From: Treponema sp.
GTDB taxonomy: Bacteria; Spirochaetota; Spirochaetia; Treponematales; Treponemataceae
NCBI GenBank assembly: GCA_016297805.1
Contig: JAEDFX010000022.1
Coordinates: forward strand, 1 to 27,404
DNA: 27,404 nucleotides
Direction of reading: 5' to 3'
Part shown: positions 14,509 to 22,098 of the stretch, one piece after another
How positions within the stretch are numbered: the stretch's first letter is position 1
How the letters are laid out: each line of letters begins with the position of its first letter
The notes under the pieces: generated by a model
Seen by the model: only the letters and a program-made list of their open reading frames with translations
Databases searched by the model: none
Told to the model about the DNA's origin: nothing
Made by a program: the position numbers and the translations under genes

Positions 14509-14992
14509 ATTTGCCTCCTGCATATTCACTTAACTTGTTAAGGCGTTTTCTGATTCCAGAAACTGACATTCCAATTTTTTCAGCAGTTTCTTCCAGAGTA
14601 TAGCCGTCGACATAGTGTAGAATTGCAATCTGACGATCTTTGCCGTCGCGTTCAGAAAATATGCAATCAAGTAAAATCGAAGTTTCAATTTTCTGTTCGT
14701 TCAAAGAACTCGCATTATCTTCTACTAATTCTGCAATAACTTCAAATTCTGGGCCGTTGCGTAATTTATCAGCACGAATTTTATTCAGGCAGACGTTTGT
14801 AGCCATTGTGTATAAATAACTTACGCAAATATCCGAGATTTTAGACTTTCTTTCAATGAGGCGCACAAATACATCCTGCATGGCATCAAGAGCTTTTTCC
14901 TCGTTTTTCAAAAGAAAACGGCAGCGTCTTAATACCATTGGGCCGTACTGGCGATAGAGAGTGTCAAAATCGTCCATTGATAAAGTTTTCAT
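14492..14992 (-). CDS. ECF-family RNA polymerase sigma factor
   Basis: A 166-residue group 4 sigma factor. Region 2 is seen at about 8-75: DFDTLYRQYGPMVLRRCRF, EKALDAMQDVFVRLIERKS and YLYTMATNVCLNKIR, which bind core polymerase and the -10 element. Region 4 is at about 105-158: ILHYVDGYTLEETAEKIG followed by SVSGIRKRLNKL, the -35 recognition helix. There is no region 3, as normal for ECF factors. It opens a three-gene unit with the anti-sigma-like and caspase-like genes, and probably controls that unit itself. A GTAACA/TGTTAC inverted repeat lies just upstream. The ribosome site is a weak AGGGA 12 nt before the ATG. Confidence 0.92.
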   Translation of the reverse strand: MKTLSMDDFDTLYRQYGPMVLRRCRFLLKNEEKALDAMQDVFVRLIERKSKISDICVSYLYTMATNVCLNKIRADKLRNGPEFEVIAELVEDNASSLNEQKIETSILLDCIFSERDGKDRQIAILHYVDGYTLEETAEKIGMSVSGIRKRLNKLSEYAGGKYGNSK

Positions 14993-15018
14993 TGTAGAAT
15001 TTTTCCCTGTCTATTTAT

Positions 15019-15047
15019 GTAACAGATTGGAAAGAAGATTGTGTTAC
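15019..15047 (-). promoter_or_regulatory. Inverted repeat upstream of the sigma factor gene, possible ECF autoregulation site
   Basis: On the minus strand GTAACA (15047-15042) and TGTTAC (15024-15019) are 6-bp inverted arms 17 nt apart, with a further AATCT shared by both flanks. GTAAC/GAAC-type -35 elements with about 16-17 nt to the -10 are common for ECF sigma factors, so this may be its own promoter. An operator is the alternative. Confidence 0.4.
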
Positions 15048-15069
15048 TTTAAACGAAAATATTTTTATT

Positions 15070-15933
15070 CTAATAGTTGTTGCAGGTTTTATGAATGTTT
15101 GTTTTAACATATTCATCGCCTGCTCCGCGAATAACTTCTGCCATTTTTTCTGTAAGATGTTTAGCGGCAATAGGTTCCGACAAATCTTTGTAGTCGTTAA
15201 TTGAAATAACAGGAAGCATTTTAAAATCGTAATAATATGATTCAACATGGTTGTATGACCAAAGAGGATCGTGCTTTCCAAGACCATATTTATCACTACC
15301 ACCGATGAAAATTGGAAGAACATCACATCCGCAATAAAGGGCAATTCTGGCAGCACCCTTTTTATATTGATTCTGACCGTGGCGGGGAGTTCGGGTTCCT
15401 TCTGGGAAAATTATTACGTTACAACCCTTATCTGTGAGTTTTTTACATTCAACACACATATCTTCAAAAGTTGTTGTATTAGTGATGTAAGCTTGTTTGA
15501 TTACACCGCGTAAAGGGGTGCGAGTAAGGCTGCCACGAACAATACATGTAGAATTTGGAACTAAAGACATTATGTAAACAAAGTCTAGCAAAGAAGGATG
15601 ATTAGCAATTATGATTTTACTGTGAATGTTATGGTAAGCTTCTAAATCATCAACGACTTTGTATGACACTCCAGAAATCTGAAGCCAGCGCAGAAAGTTT
15701 CTGAATGTATGAGAAACGTATTCTCTGGCACGAACACCAAAGTCTAGTTCTTTTTTTGAAAAGAGTCTTATAAAAGGGAATGCAAAAATTGCCAGAAGAA
15801 CTGCACCAATACCAAAAACACAAATGGCAAGGATCTTCATAAAACAACAGTAACCATTTAAAAAGATATTGTTTATTTTGGGCAAATCCTTATGACTATA
15901 CAGTTCTTTTTCATCGTTTTGTTTCTTGGACAT
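15070..15933 (-). CDS. apeD: ApeD-like lysophospholipid acyltransferase (PlsC family)
   Basis: A 287-residue LPLAT/AGPAT-type acyltransferase. A hydrophobic anchor at about 30-55 (ILAICVFGIGAVLLAIFAFPF) is followed by the H-x4-D catalytic motif NHPSLLD (His112, Asp117), the glycerol-phosphate binding FPEGTRTP (about 176-183) and a C-terminal acyl-binding part. Enzymes of this class move an acyl group to a lysolipid. In APE clusters the ApeD acyltransferase is thought to help attach the polyene to its lipid anchor. It lies 10 nt downstream of the ApeC-like gene and runs towards the sigma factor operon with no clear terminator between. A stand-alone phospholipid function is possible, but the position favours the APE role. 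Confidence 0.82.
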   Translation of the reverse strand: MSKKQNDEKELYSHKDLPKINNIFLNGYCCFMKILAICVFGIGAVLLAIFAFPFIRLFSKKELDFGVRAREYVSHTFRNFLRWLQISGVSYKVVDDLEAYHNIHSKIIIANHPSLLDFVYIMSLVPNSTCIVRGSLTRTPLRGVIKQAYITNTTTFEDMCVECKKLTDKGCNVIIFPEGTRTPRHGQNQYKKGAARIALYCGCDVLPIFIGGSDKYGLGKHDPLWSYNHVESYYYDFKMLPVISINDYKDLSEPIAAKHLTEKMAEVIRGAGDEYVKTNIHKTCNNY

Positions 15934-15943
15934 ATAATTTCTC

Positions 15944-16606
15944 TTATTTTATAATATACCTTAAAAAATCTGCTGGTGAATTAGTTACATTTGAAAAATC
16001 CTCAAATATAACACAGTTCTCTTTTTTTTCAGCACTAAGTAGACAAGCAAATGCCATAGGAATGTTTTCTGCAGGACGTTTATCTCCGTACTGTTCGGGA
16101 ACCAGCTCATCTGCATATACAAGAATCAATTCTTTTTCAGTGCCAGCTAAAACTGGAGAAACGGCCAATTTAAAAGCATCTGCAAAGTTATTTTTAGAAG
16201 GATAAACAACAGAGTATCCACCTTTCATTCCAAATGCTAAAGTTGCAGAAGAAATTGGAGTGTTGAAAACAGAAAGAGAAAATCCAGCAGGTAAAATCAT
16301 TCCGTCTTCAATCAGACCTTTATTAATAGTGAATTCTCGTTCGATTTCTCCACGTAAAGAAATAAAAACAACTTTAGTATCTTTGTTCACGTGTGACTTT
16401 TCCAGAAGATTATGAACTACATGAACTGTCATTTTTGTAATCTGACTAAGGCGTCGACGGAATAAAGGATCTGTGTATTCAAGTTTAGGCGATTCCTTAA
16501 TTTGTTCGATTTGGATTTTGTCATCAGCCCAATCTGACCATAATTTTTCATCATCGGAAAGCCCTGGAGCCCATGCTGTAATGTTTGATAAATAAAAGTT
16601 TTTCAT
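15944..16606 (-). CDS. apeC: ApeC-like ketosynthase chain-length-factor protein
   Basis: A 220-residue protein resembling the N-terminal half of a beta-ketoacyl synthase (Ketoacyl-synt_2 type). Seen: the opening ITAWAPGL, DPLFRRRLSQITKMTVHVV and LPAGFSLSVFNTPISSATLAFG, where true ketosynthases have the N-x-A-x-G segment. The catalytic Cys-His-His set is absent. In known APE systems ApeC is the inactive chain-length factor that pairs with the ketosynthase ApeO to set polyene length, and an ApeO-like gene is present at 25061. Here apeC is separated from apeO and heads the divergent minus-strand unit with the acyltransferase. A weak AGGAAT lies 12 nt before the ATG. Confidence 0.8.
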   Translation of the reverse strand: MKNFYLSNITAWAPGLSDDEKLWSDWADDKIQIEQIKESPKLEYTDPLFRRRLSQITKMTVHVVHNLLEKSHVNKDTKVVFISLRGEIEREFTINKGLIEDGMILPAGFSLSVFNTPISSATLAFGMKGGYSVVYPSKNNFADAFKLAVSPVLAGTEKELILVYADELVPEQYGDKRPAENIPMAFACLLSAEKKENCVIFEDFSNVTNSPADFLRYIIK

Positions 16607-16653
16607 AGGTTATTCTATTCCTGAATCCAAATATTACACTGTAAATATACTAT

Positions 16654-16659
16654 ATTATA
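16654..16659 (-). promoter_or_regulatory. -10 box of the apeC-apeD unit
   Basis: TATAAT on the minus strand, 47 nt before the apeC ATG, within a short divergent region shared with the plus-strand ape operon. No clear -35 was found. Confidence 0.4.
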
Positions 16660-16791
16660 TGGGAAATTTTCAAGACAGATGTAGTTAAACGGTTAATTAG
16701 AGTAAAAAACTGCATTGTTTTCAATAATTTTCAAGTGTTATTTTTGTTATATATTGCAAATTTACAAGGTTTTTAATATGATAACGTATTG

Positions 16792-16797
16792 TATAAT
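16792..16797 (+). promoter_or_regulatory. -10 box of the main ape operon
   Basis: TATAAT 30 nt before the first ACP ATG gives a leader of about 24 nt with a GAAGGA ribosome site. No consensus -35 lies at the right distance. The operon appears to run about 10 kb from here with overlaps or gaps mostly under 20 nt. Confidence 0.5.
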
Positions 16798-16827
16798 ATT
16801 TTATTAATTTAGTTGAAGGAAAAAATA

Positions 16828-17082
16828 ATGGACGAATTGAAAAATGAGATTAAAGAAGTAATTATCTCATCTCTTCAGCTTGAAGATATTGAACCAGCTG
16901 ATATCGTTGATGAAGATCCTCTTTTTGGTGATGGTTTAGGATTGGATTCAATCGATGCTTTGGAACTTGGTGTAGCACTTAAGAAAAAATTTGGTATTAA
17001 ATTTTCAGGAGAAAGTACTGAAAATAAAAAATATTTTGCATCTGTAAATGCTTTGGCAGAATATATTAGCGAAAACAAATAG
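16828..17082 (+). CDS. Acyl carrier protein (APE ACP 1)
   Basis: An 84-residue acyl carrier protein. GLGLDSIDALELG (37-49) carries the phosphopantetheine site Ser41, followed by the acidic helix II. The start at 16828 follows GAAGGA with 7-nt spacing; the longer frame from 16813 covers the ribosome site. It is the first plus-strand gene of the cluster, paired with a second ACP 9 nt downstream, matching the two ACPs (ApeE, ApeF) of known APE loci. One is thought to carry the aryl starter and the growing polyene. I cannot say which of the two it is. Confidence 0.92.
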   Translation: MDELKNEIKEVIISSLQLEDIEPADIVDEDPLFGDGLGLDSIDALELGVALKKKFGIKFSGESTENKKYFASVNALAEYISENK

Positions 17083-17091
17083 GAGTTTGTT

Positions 17092-17343
17092 ATGTCTAAA
17101 GATGAAATTTTCGACAAATTAAAGAACATTTTGGTTTCAGAATTTGAACTTGATGAAGGTGATGTAACACCTGATGCTCTTCTTGGTGATGATTTGGATC
17201 TTGATTCAATCGATTCTATTGACCTTATCGTAAAGATGAAGGAATTCATGCCAGCTGACAAAGGAAACGTTGATCCATCAATCTTCAAAACAGTAAAAAC
17301 TGTTCAGGATGTAGTTGATGCTCTTGTTCCTTACATGGCTTAA
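17092..17343 (+). CDS. Acyl carrier protein (APE ACP 2)
   Basis: An 83-residue acyl carrier protein with DDLDLDSIDSIDLIVKMKE; the phosphopantetheine Ser is Ser39. The double SID-SID after the site and its more acidic N-terminus differ from ACP 1, suggesting that the two serve different partner enzymes. It starts 9 nt after ACP 1, with an AGGAG site in the gap, and precedes the ligase fusion by 16 nt. Confidence 0.92.
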   Translation: MSKDEIFDKLKNILVSEFELDEGDVTPDALLGDDLDLDSIDSIDLIVKMKEFMPADKGNVDPSIFKTVKTVQDVVDALVPYMA

Positions 17344-17359
17344 TGTATAACGAGATTTG

Positions 17360-19351
17360 ATGAAGAAATTCCTGAAAGGCTTATTATACGGCATAGCGGC
17401 AGTTTATCCGATTCTTGTATTTTCACTATTGGTGATTTTCAAGATTGATACTAAAGTATTGTCGCTGTGTATAATCTTACTTGGCTTTACTTTTTTTATA
17501 AGTGCAACAGGAAACAAAAAGATCGGTAACGGGGGAAAACGAACGATGGAATGGAGACCGTTCCTAAGTTCAATTCTTTTTCTTTCTGCCGGTCTTTTTT
17601 GTTTTATAACAGGAAAAGATTTATTCTTAAAATTGTATTCTGTTGTAATAAGTGTGACCTTCCTTTTTACGTTTGGAAGTACTTTATTTTTTGAACCTAC
17701 GATAATTTTTAGATTTGCAACCCTTGCTGATAAATCAATTATAGGTTCGCCATATGAAAACCAGGTAAAAAGATATTGTAGAAACGTAACAATTATTTGG
17801 TGTTGCTTTTTTATTTTTAATGGCTCTATGGCAGCTTACACCACATTTTGTTGTTCAAAAGAAGTGTGGGCTATCTACAATGGTGGAATTTCCTATGTTT
17901 TAATGGGATTGTTGTTTGCCGTGGAATTCTTAGTAAGAAAATTGGAGAACAGAAAAATGGTACAAAAAAGTCCAATAACTAAATTTAATGCAGATTCAAG
18001 AAAAGATGATTACATTATGTGTTATGACGGTTTGTGGTCTCAGGGAAACTACAAAACATGGAAAGATCTTCTTGTTGATGTTGCAAAAATGAGAGCCTAT
18101 TTGGAGGCTAATAATACAGAGAATTATGTTTTACATTGTGAAGACAATTGGTACTTTATATGTACTTTTATTGCTTTGTTGCAGTGTAAAAAATCAATAT
18201 ATATTACACAGACAATTTCTGAAAATTACATGGCAGAAATTTTGAACCCAGAAACAGAATTCCTGACAGATCAGACTGTGGATGCTTCAATTCCAAGCAT
18301 TTTAATTCCAGATTTAATCGAAAAAGGTGCTATGCCTTCTGAAACTGAAATCAGAAAAACCCCAGCTATATCAGGTGATAACTCAAAAATCTACCTTTAT
18401 ACATCAGGAAGTACAGGAAAGCCAAAAGCAATTTTACACAATCTGGATGAAATTGAAAAAGACAATCAGACTGTAATTTCTCTTTGGGGTGATGAATATT
18501 TTAAACGTAAGCTTATTACTACAGTAAGCCAGCATCATATTTATGGTTTCTATTGGTGTATTTGTCTGCCATTTACAATTGGTGTTCCATTCCGACGTAA
18601 GCGTGTAGAGTTCCCTTCTGAATTTGAAGATATGACAGATACATCTTATGTTCTTGTTTCAACACCTGCGTTTATTAAGCGAACTGTAGAAGCTGAAGAA
18701 TCCCTGAATATGAAAGATATTTTCATTTCTACAAGTGGTGGAGCTCTTTCTGAAGAACTGGCTGTAAAAGCAGAAAAATTATTTGGATTCTGTCCAATGG
18801 AAGGTTATGGTTCTACAGAAACTTCTGGTATTGGTTACAGACAGCAGAGCAGAGACGGTCTTTGGATTACTCCTTATGATTGTGTAGAAGCATGGATTGG
18901 TGAAAATGGTTGTTTAAATGTAAAATCACCATTCATTAGTGACCCTAATGGTTTTGCTACTTCTGATCTGGCAGAAATCAGGGAAGATGGAAAAATTCTT
19001 CTTAAAGGACGTTCTGATTCAATCGTAAAAATTGAAGAAAAACGTATTTCCATGACAGAGGTAGAAAACCGACTTTATGAATCTGGACTTGTTCAGGATG
19101 TAAGCGTTGTTGCTTTGACAAATGATGTTCGTCAGTATCTGGCAGCTGTTATCGTGTTTAATGAAGAAGGTAAAAAGAAATTTGAAAATATGGAAAAACT
19201 GGCTATAAACCGTTATTTCCATGATTTCTTAATGAAATACTTTGAAAATGTAGTAATTCCTAAAAAGTGGAGATTTGTAGAAAAAATTCCTACAGATGTT
19301 CAAGGAAAGAAACATAAATTAGAAATTATTGCAATGTTTGGAGATAAATAA
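17360..19351 (+). CDS. ApeG-ApeH fusion: membrane domain plus acyl/aryl-ACP ligase
   Basis: A 663-residue fusion. The N-terminal ~200 residues have about six membrane helices. The block FEPTIIFRFATLAD, then RYCRNVTIIWCCFFIFNGSMA, then GGISYVLMGLLFAVEFLVRK is the COG4648 membrane protein (ApeG) pattern. From about 215 on comes an ANL adenylation domain: YLYTSGSTGKPKAI, EGYGSTETSG, ATSDLAEI, LKGRSDSIVKIEEKRIS and a C-terminal VQGKKHKLEI with the probable catalytic Lys. ApeH-type ligases load the aryl starter (4-hydroxybenzoate type) on an ACP. In the E. coli-type loci I know these are two separate genes. The start at 17360 is preferred to TTG 17357; the upstream ribosome site is weak. Confidence 0.85.
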   Translation: MKKFLKGLLYGIAAVYPILVFSLLVIFKIDTKVLSLCIILLGFTFFISATGNKKIGNGGKRTMEWRPFLSSILFLSAGLFCFITGKDLFLKLYSVVISVTFLFTFGSTLFFEPTIIFRFATLADKSIIGSPYENQVKRYCRNVTIIWCCFFIFNGSMAAYTTFCCSKEVWAIYNGGISYVLMGLLFAVEFLVRKLENRKMVQKSPITKFNADSRKDDYIMCYDGLWSQGNYKTWKDLLVDVAKMRAYLEANNTENYVLHCEDNWYFICTFIALLQCKKSIYITQTISENYMAEILNPETEFLTDQTVDASIPSILIPDLIEKGAMPSETEIRKTPAISGDNSKIYLYTSGSTGKPKAILHNLDEIEKDNQTVISLWGDEYFKRKLITTVSQHHIYGFYWCICLPFTIGVPFRRKRVEFPSEFEDMTDTSYVLVSTPAFIKRTVEAEESLNMKDIFISTSGGALSEELAVKAEKLFGFCPMEGYGSTETSGIGYRQQSRDGLWITPYDCVEAWIGENGCLNVKSPFISDPNGFATSDLAEIREDGKILLKGRSDSIVKIEEKRISMTEVENRLYESGLVQDVSVVALTNDVRQYLAAVIVFNEEGKKKFENMEKLAINRYFHDFLMKYFENVVIPKKWRFVEKIPTDVQGKKHKLEIIAMFGDK

Positions 19352-19729
19352 ATGAAAGAAGCAAATTTGCACAGTATTGAAAACGAAACAATTATTTCTA
19401 AAGAAGAAAATGCAATCAGCTTGGAATTTGTAATTCCTGCTGCCAGTGATTTTTTTGATGGTCATTTTCCAGAATACAAATTATTACCTGCTGTTGCTCA
19501 GTTTGAAGTTGTAACACGTTTTTCACGCAAGTATTTAGGAACTCAGCGTTATGTTCCAAATATTAGACGTATTAAATTTGTTGCCCCAATCAGACCTGAT
19601 ACAAAAGTTCATTTGGATTTAACTTATAAGGTTGCAAAAGGTTCAGTCGCTTTTACATTGTCTGATGCAGATGTTGAAGGAAAAGTTTATTCAACAGGAT
19701 CTTTTGAAGCTTTGCCAGAACAGCAGTAA
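19352..19729 (+). CDS. apeI: ApeI-like hot-dog dehydratase
   Basis: A 125-residue single hot-dog-fold protein. SDFFDGHFPEYKLLPAVAQ (32-50) has the HFP motif with His38 and the P-x-V-A-Q helix of FabA/FabZ-type dehydratases. It starts directly after the ligase stop codon (TAA-ATG). In APE systems ApeI partners ApeP as a heteromeric dehydratase, each subunit contributing to the active site; here the ApeP-like gene lies at 26235 in the same operon. FabZ itself is less likely, given the cluster context and the LLPAVAQ variation. Confidence 0.85.
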   Translation: MKEANLHSIENETIISKEENAISLEFVIPAASDFFDGHFPEYKLLPAVAQFEVVTRFSRKYLGTQRYVPNIRRIKFVAPIRPDTKVHLDLTYKVAKGSVAFTLSDADVEGKVYSTGSFEALPEQQ

Positions 19730-19744
19730 GAGGTTGATGCTTTA

Positions 19745-20503
19745 ATGATTCCTGGATTTGTTGTTCCTGTTTATAATCATGGTGCTGCACTTGAAGGTGT
19801 TATTAAAAATCTTATTTCCTTTAATTATCCTATTATTATAGTTGATGATGGAAATAACGAAGCAAATAAAGCCTATATTAATGATGTAGCAAGTAAATAT
19901 CCTCTTGTAACTTTAGTTACACGTCCAAAAAATGGTGGTAAAGGCCAGGCTATGAAGGATGGTGTACGTAAGGCTAAAGAAATGGGATTAACACATATTC
20001 TTCAGATAGATTCCGATGGTCAGCATGATGCAAGTCGTGTTGGTTATTTCTTGGAACAAGCAGAAAAATATCCTGAGGCAATAATATGTGGTTATCCTGA
20101 ATATGATAAATCTGCACCTAAAGCACGTGTAAATGGTCGTAAAATTGCAAATGGCTGGGTACACATTGTTACACTTTCAAATGAAATTGTTGATGCATTA
20201 ATCGGATTTAGAGTTTATCCTGTTGATTCATACATTAAAGTTTTGGACAGTCCAGTATATATCGACAGCCGAATGGGTTACGATGTAGATATTCTTGTTA
20301 AAATGTACTGGATTGGCACTCCTGTAATATCAGAACCTGTAAAAGTATCTTATCCAACTGATGGAATTTCAAATTTTCGCAATGTCAGAGATAATTTGCG
20401 CATTTCTGGTACTTATGCACGATTGTGTCTTGGAATGTTTATTCGGTTACCAAAACTCATTGTAATGAAAATAAAACGAGGAAAGGCAAAAAAGGCCGCA
20501 TAA
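19745..20503 (+). CDS. Family 2 glycosyltransferase (N-terminal half of ApeJ as a separate gene)
   Basis: A 252-residue GT-A glycosyltransferase. The N-terminal FVVPVYNHGAALEGV, IIIVDDGNNEA (Asp34, Asp35), PKNGGKGQAM and the metal-binding ILQIDSDGQHD (Asp89-x-Asp91) are the family 2 hallmarks. PVYIDSRMGYDVDILVKMYW near 175-195 holds the acceptor-side acidic residues. In many proteobacterial clusters this domain is fused to the acyltransferase that follows here (ApeJ), which supports joint action in building the lipid or sugar anchor. No membrane helix is seen. AAGAGG lies 12 nt before the ATG, and the next gene starts 6 nt after its stop. Confidence 0.88.
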   Translation: MIPGFVVPVYNHGAALEGVIKNLISFNYPIIIVDDGNNEANKAYINDVASKYPLVTLVTRPKNGGKGQAMKDGVRKAKEMGLTHILQIDSDGQHDASRVGYFLEQAEKYPEAIICGYPEYDKSAPKARVNGRKIANGWVHIVTLSNEIVDALIGFRVYPVDSYIKVLDSPVYIDSRMGYDVDILVKMYWIGTPVISEPVKVSYPTDGISNFRNVRDNLRISGTYARLCLGMFIRLPKLIVMKIKRGKAKKAA

Positions 20504-20509
20504 CTATTT

Positions 20510-21472
20510 ATGGAAAATCCAGATACAATTCACTGGGCAGATGAAAAAGAAGCAATAAAAACAAATCGTCCTCTGAAAATAATACTTTTATTATTAAAGC
20601 ATTTACCAGGCTGGCTTGTTCGTACTGTAATTTATCCTGTAAGTTTCTTTTATTATATTTTTTCCCCACGGGCAAGAAATGAGTCATATCGTTATCAAAA
20701 GCAGTTGAAGAAATTTACAAATGGTGAATGTCCTAAGAAAATTCGTGCTTATCGTCAGATTTTGTCTTTTGCACTTTGTATTATGGAAAAAATGCAGGGT
20801 TGGCTTGGTCAGATTGAATACAGCACAGTTGAATATCAGAATGATGATATAACCCCTCTTATAAATCAGCTTAAAGAAAAAAAAGGTGCATTATTGATAG
20901 CTTCCCATCATGGAAACATTGAATTAATGAGAAGCTTGTCGGGTTATTGCAGTAAACTTGTGGGTTTTGAGGTTCCAATTATAGTAGTTATGGAAGTTGC
21001 CACAACTGAACAGTTCACTAAAACTCTTAAAGAAATTAACGGTGAAGTTTCCCACAATGTAATCAATTCTGCAGATATTGGACCAGATACTATTGTTTAT
21101 CTTATGGAACAGATAGAAAAAGGCGGTCTGGTAATAATTGCCGGAGACCGTACTTCTGCTCATGCAAGAGATAAAATTATTGTTCAGGATTTCCTTGGTA
21201 AACCTGCACCATTTCCATATGGAACATTCTTAATTCCGTTTTTGTTGAAATGTCCTATTTATTATATGTTTGGATTAAGAAGTAAAACTTCAATTTTTTA
21301 TCCTAAGCAGAGATTGTATCTTGAAAAATCATTGATAAACACAGATTGTTCCAGAGAAGAAAGAGAAGATAATATAAAAGCTTTGTGTGCAGAATTCTCT
21401 GAAAAACTGGAAAAATATACAAAAATGTACCCATATCAGTGGTATAACTTTCATAATTTCTGGAATTTGTAA
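20510..21472 (+). CDS. LpxL-like acyltransferase (C-terminal half of ApeJ as a separate gene)
   Basis: A 320-residue lipid A biosynthesis-type acyltransferase. An N-terminal hydrophobic stretch (ILLLLKHLPGWLVRTVIYPVSFFY) is followed by the catalytic H-x4-E motif SHHGNIE (His133, Glu138) and IIAGDRTSAHARD. Unlike LpxL of Gram-negatives with lipid A, a treponeme is expected to lack LPS, so the acceptor is probably the polyene lipid rather than lipid A. This and the previous gene together correspond to ApeJ. Its TAA overlaps the ATG of the LolA-like gene (TAATG). Confidence 0.85.
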   Translation: MENPDTIHWADEKEAIKTNRPLKIILLLLKHLPGWLVRTVIYPVSFFYYIFSPRARNESYRYQKQLKKFTNGECPKKIRAYRQILSFALCIMEKMQGWLGQIEYSTVEYQNDDITPLINQLKEKKGALLIASHHGNIELMRSLSGYCSKLVGFEVPIIVVMEVATTEQFTKTLKEINGEVSHNVINSADIGPDTIVYLMEQIEKGGLVIIAGDRTSAHARDKIIVQDFLGKPAPFPYGTFLIPFLLKCPIYYMFGLRSKTSIFYPKQRLYLEKSLINTDCSREEREDNIKALCAEFSEKLEKYTKMYPYQWYNFHNFWNL

Positions 21473-22098
21473 TGAAAAAAATTTTAGCGTTGTTTCTAAC
21501 ATCTTTATTAGTTTCTGGTGCTTTTGCGCAAGGCCTTTCATTAAGATCTGTTTGTGAAGGATTGTCTAAAACTCCAAACACAACAGGAGATTTCCTTCAG
21601 ATTAAAACTGTGAATTCAAATGGACGACAGCTTAAGTCTTCTGGAAAATTCATAATCGCTAAAGAAGGAATTATGTGGAAAACTTTAAAACCATTTCCTT
21701 CCAGCCTTGTAATTACTGAAAATACCATGATTCAGACTGCTGGCGACGGAACAAAATCAGTGATGAATGGTTCAGATAATCAGATTTTTCAGAATATTGC
21801 ACAGACTTTAAGTTCGGTATTTGCGGGAAACTCTGCAATTCTGGAAAAAAACTTTGATGTAGATTTTAAGGAAGTAGAAGCAGGAAAATGGATTGTAGTC
21901 CTTACACCAAAGGATTCAACGATTGGTTCTGTAATGAAAACATTAACTCTTGAAGGAAGTATTTCATCTGCAAATGTGATTCTTAGTTCATTGGAACTGG
22001 CAGAAGCTTCAAATAATAAAATTCGTTACGAATTTTCTAATCAAAATTATCCAAAGGAATTGACTGCTGATGAAAAAGCGAACTTTACAATTAACTAA
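21472..22098 (+). CDS. LolA-like periplasmic lipid carrier (ApeL-like)
   Basis: 208 residues. A signal peptide ends at AFA-Q (residue 19/20). The mature part looks like the LolA fold: GDFLQIKTV, SSGKFIIAKEGIMWKTLKPFPS and ITENTMIQ, the half-barrel pattern of the outer-membrane lipoprotein carrier family. There is no lipobox. It is the ApeL position: a carrier thought to take the finished polyene lipid from the inner-membrane pump across the periplasm. It overlaps the MMPL pump gene by 29 nt, so translation is likely coupled. Confidence 0.82.
   Translation: MKKILALFLTSLLVSGAFAQGLSLRSVCEGLSKTPNTTGDFLQIKTVNSNGRQLKSSGKFIIAKEGIMWKTLKPFPSSLVITENTMIQTAGDGTKSVMNGSDNQIFQNIAQTLSSVFAGNSAILEKNFDVDFKEVEAGKWIVVLTPKDSTIGSVMKTLTLEGSISSANVILSSLELAEASNNKIRYEFSNQNYPKELTADEKANFTIN

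Noticed and set aside
16875..17288. Minus-strand ORF of 137 codons across both ACP genes
   Set aside because: It is antisense to two clear acyl carrier proteins and is Ser-rich, as expected from reversed Asp/Glu-rich codons.
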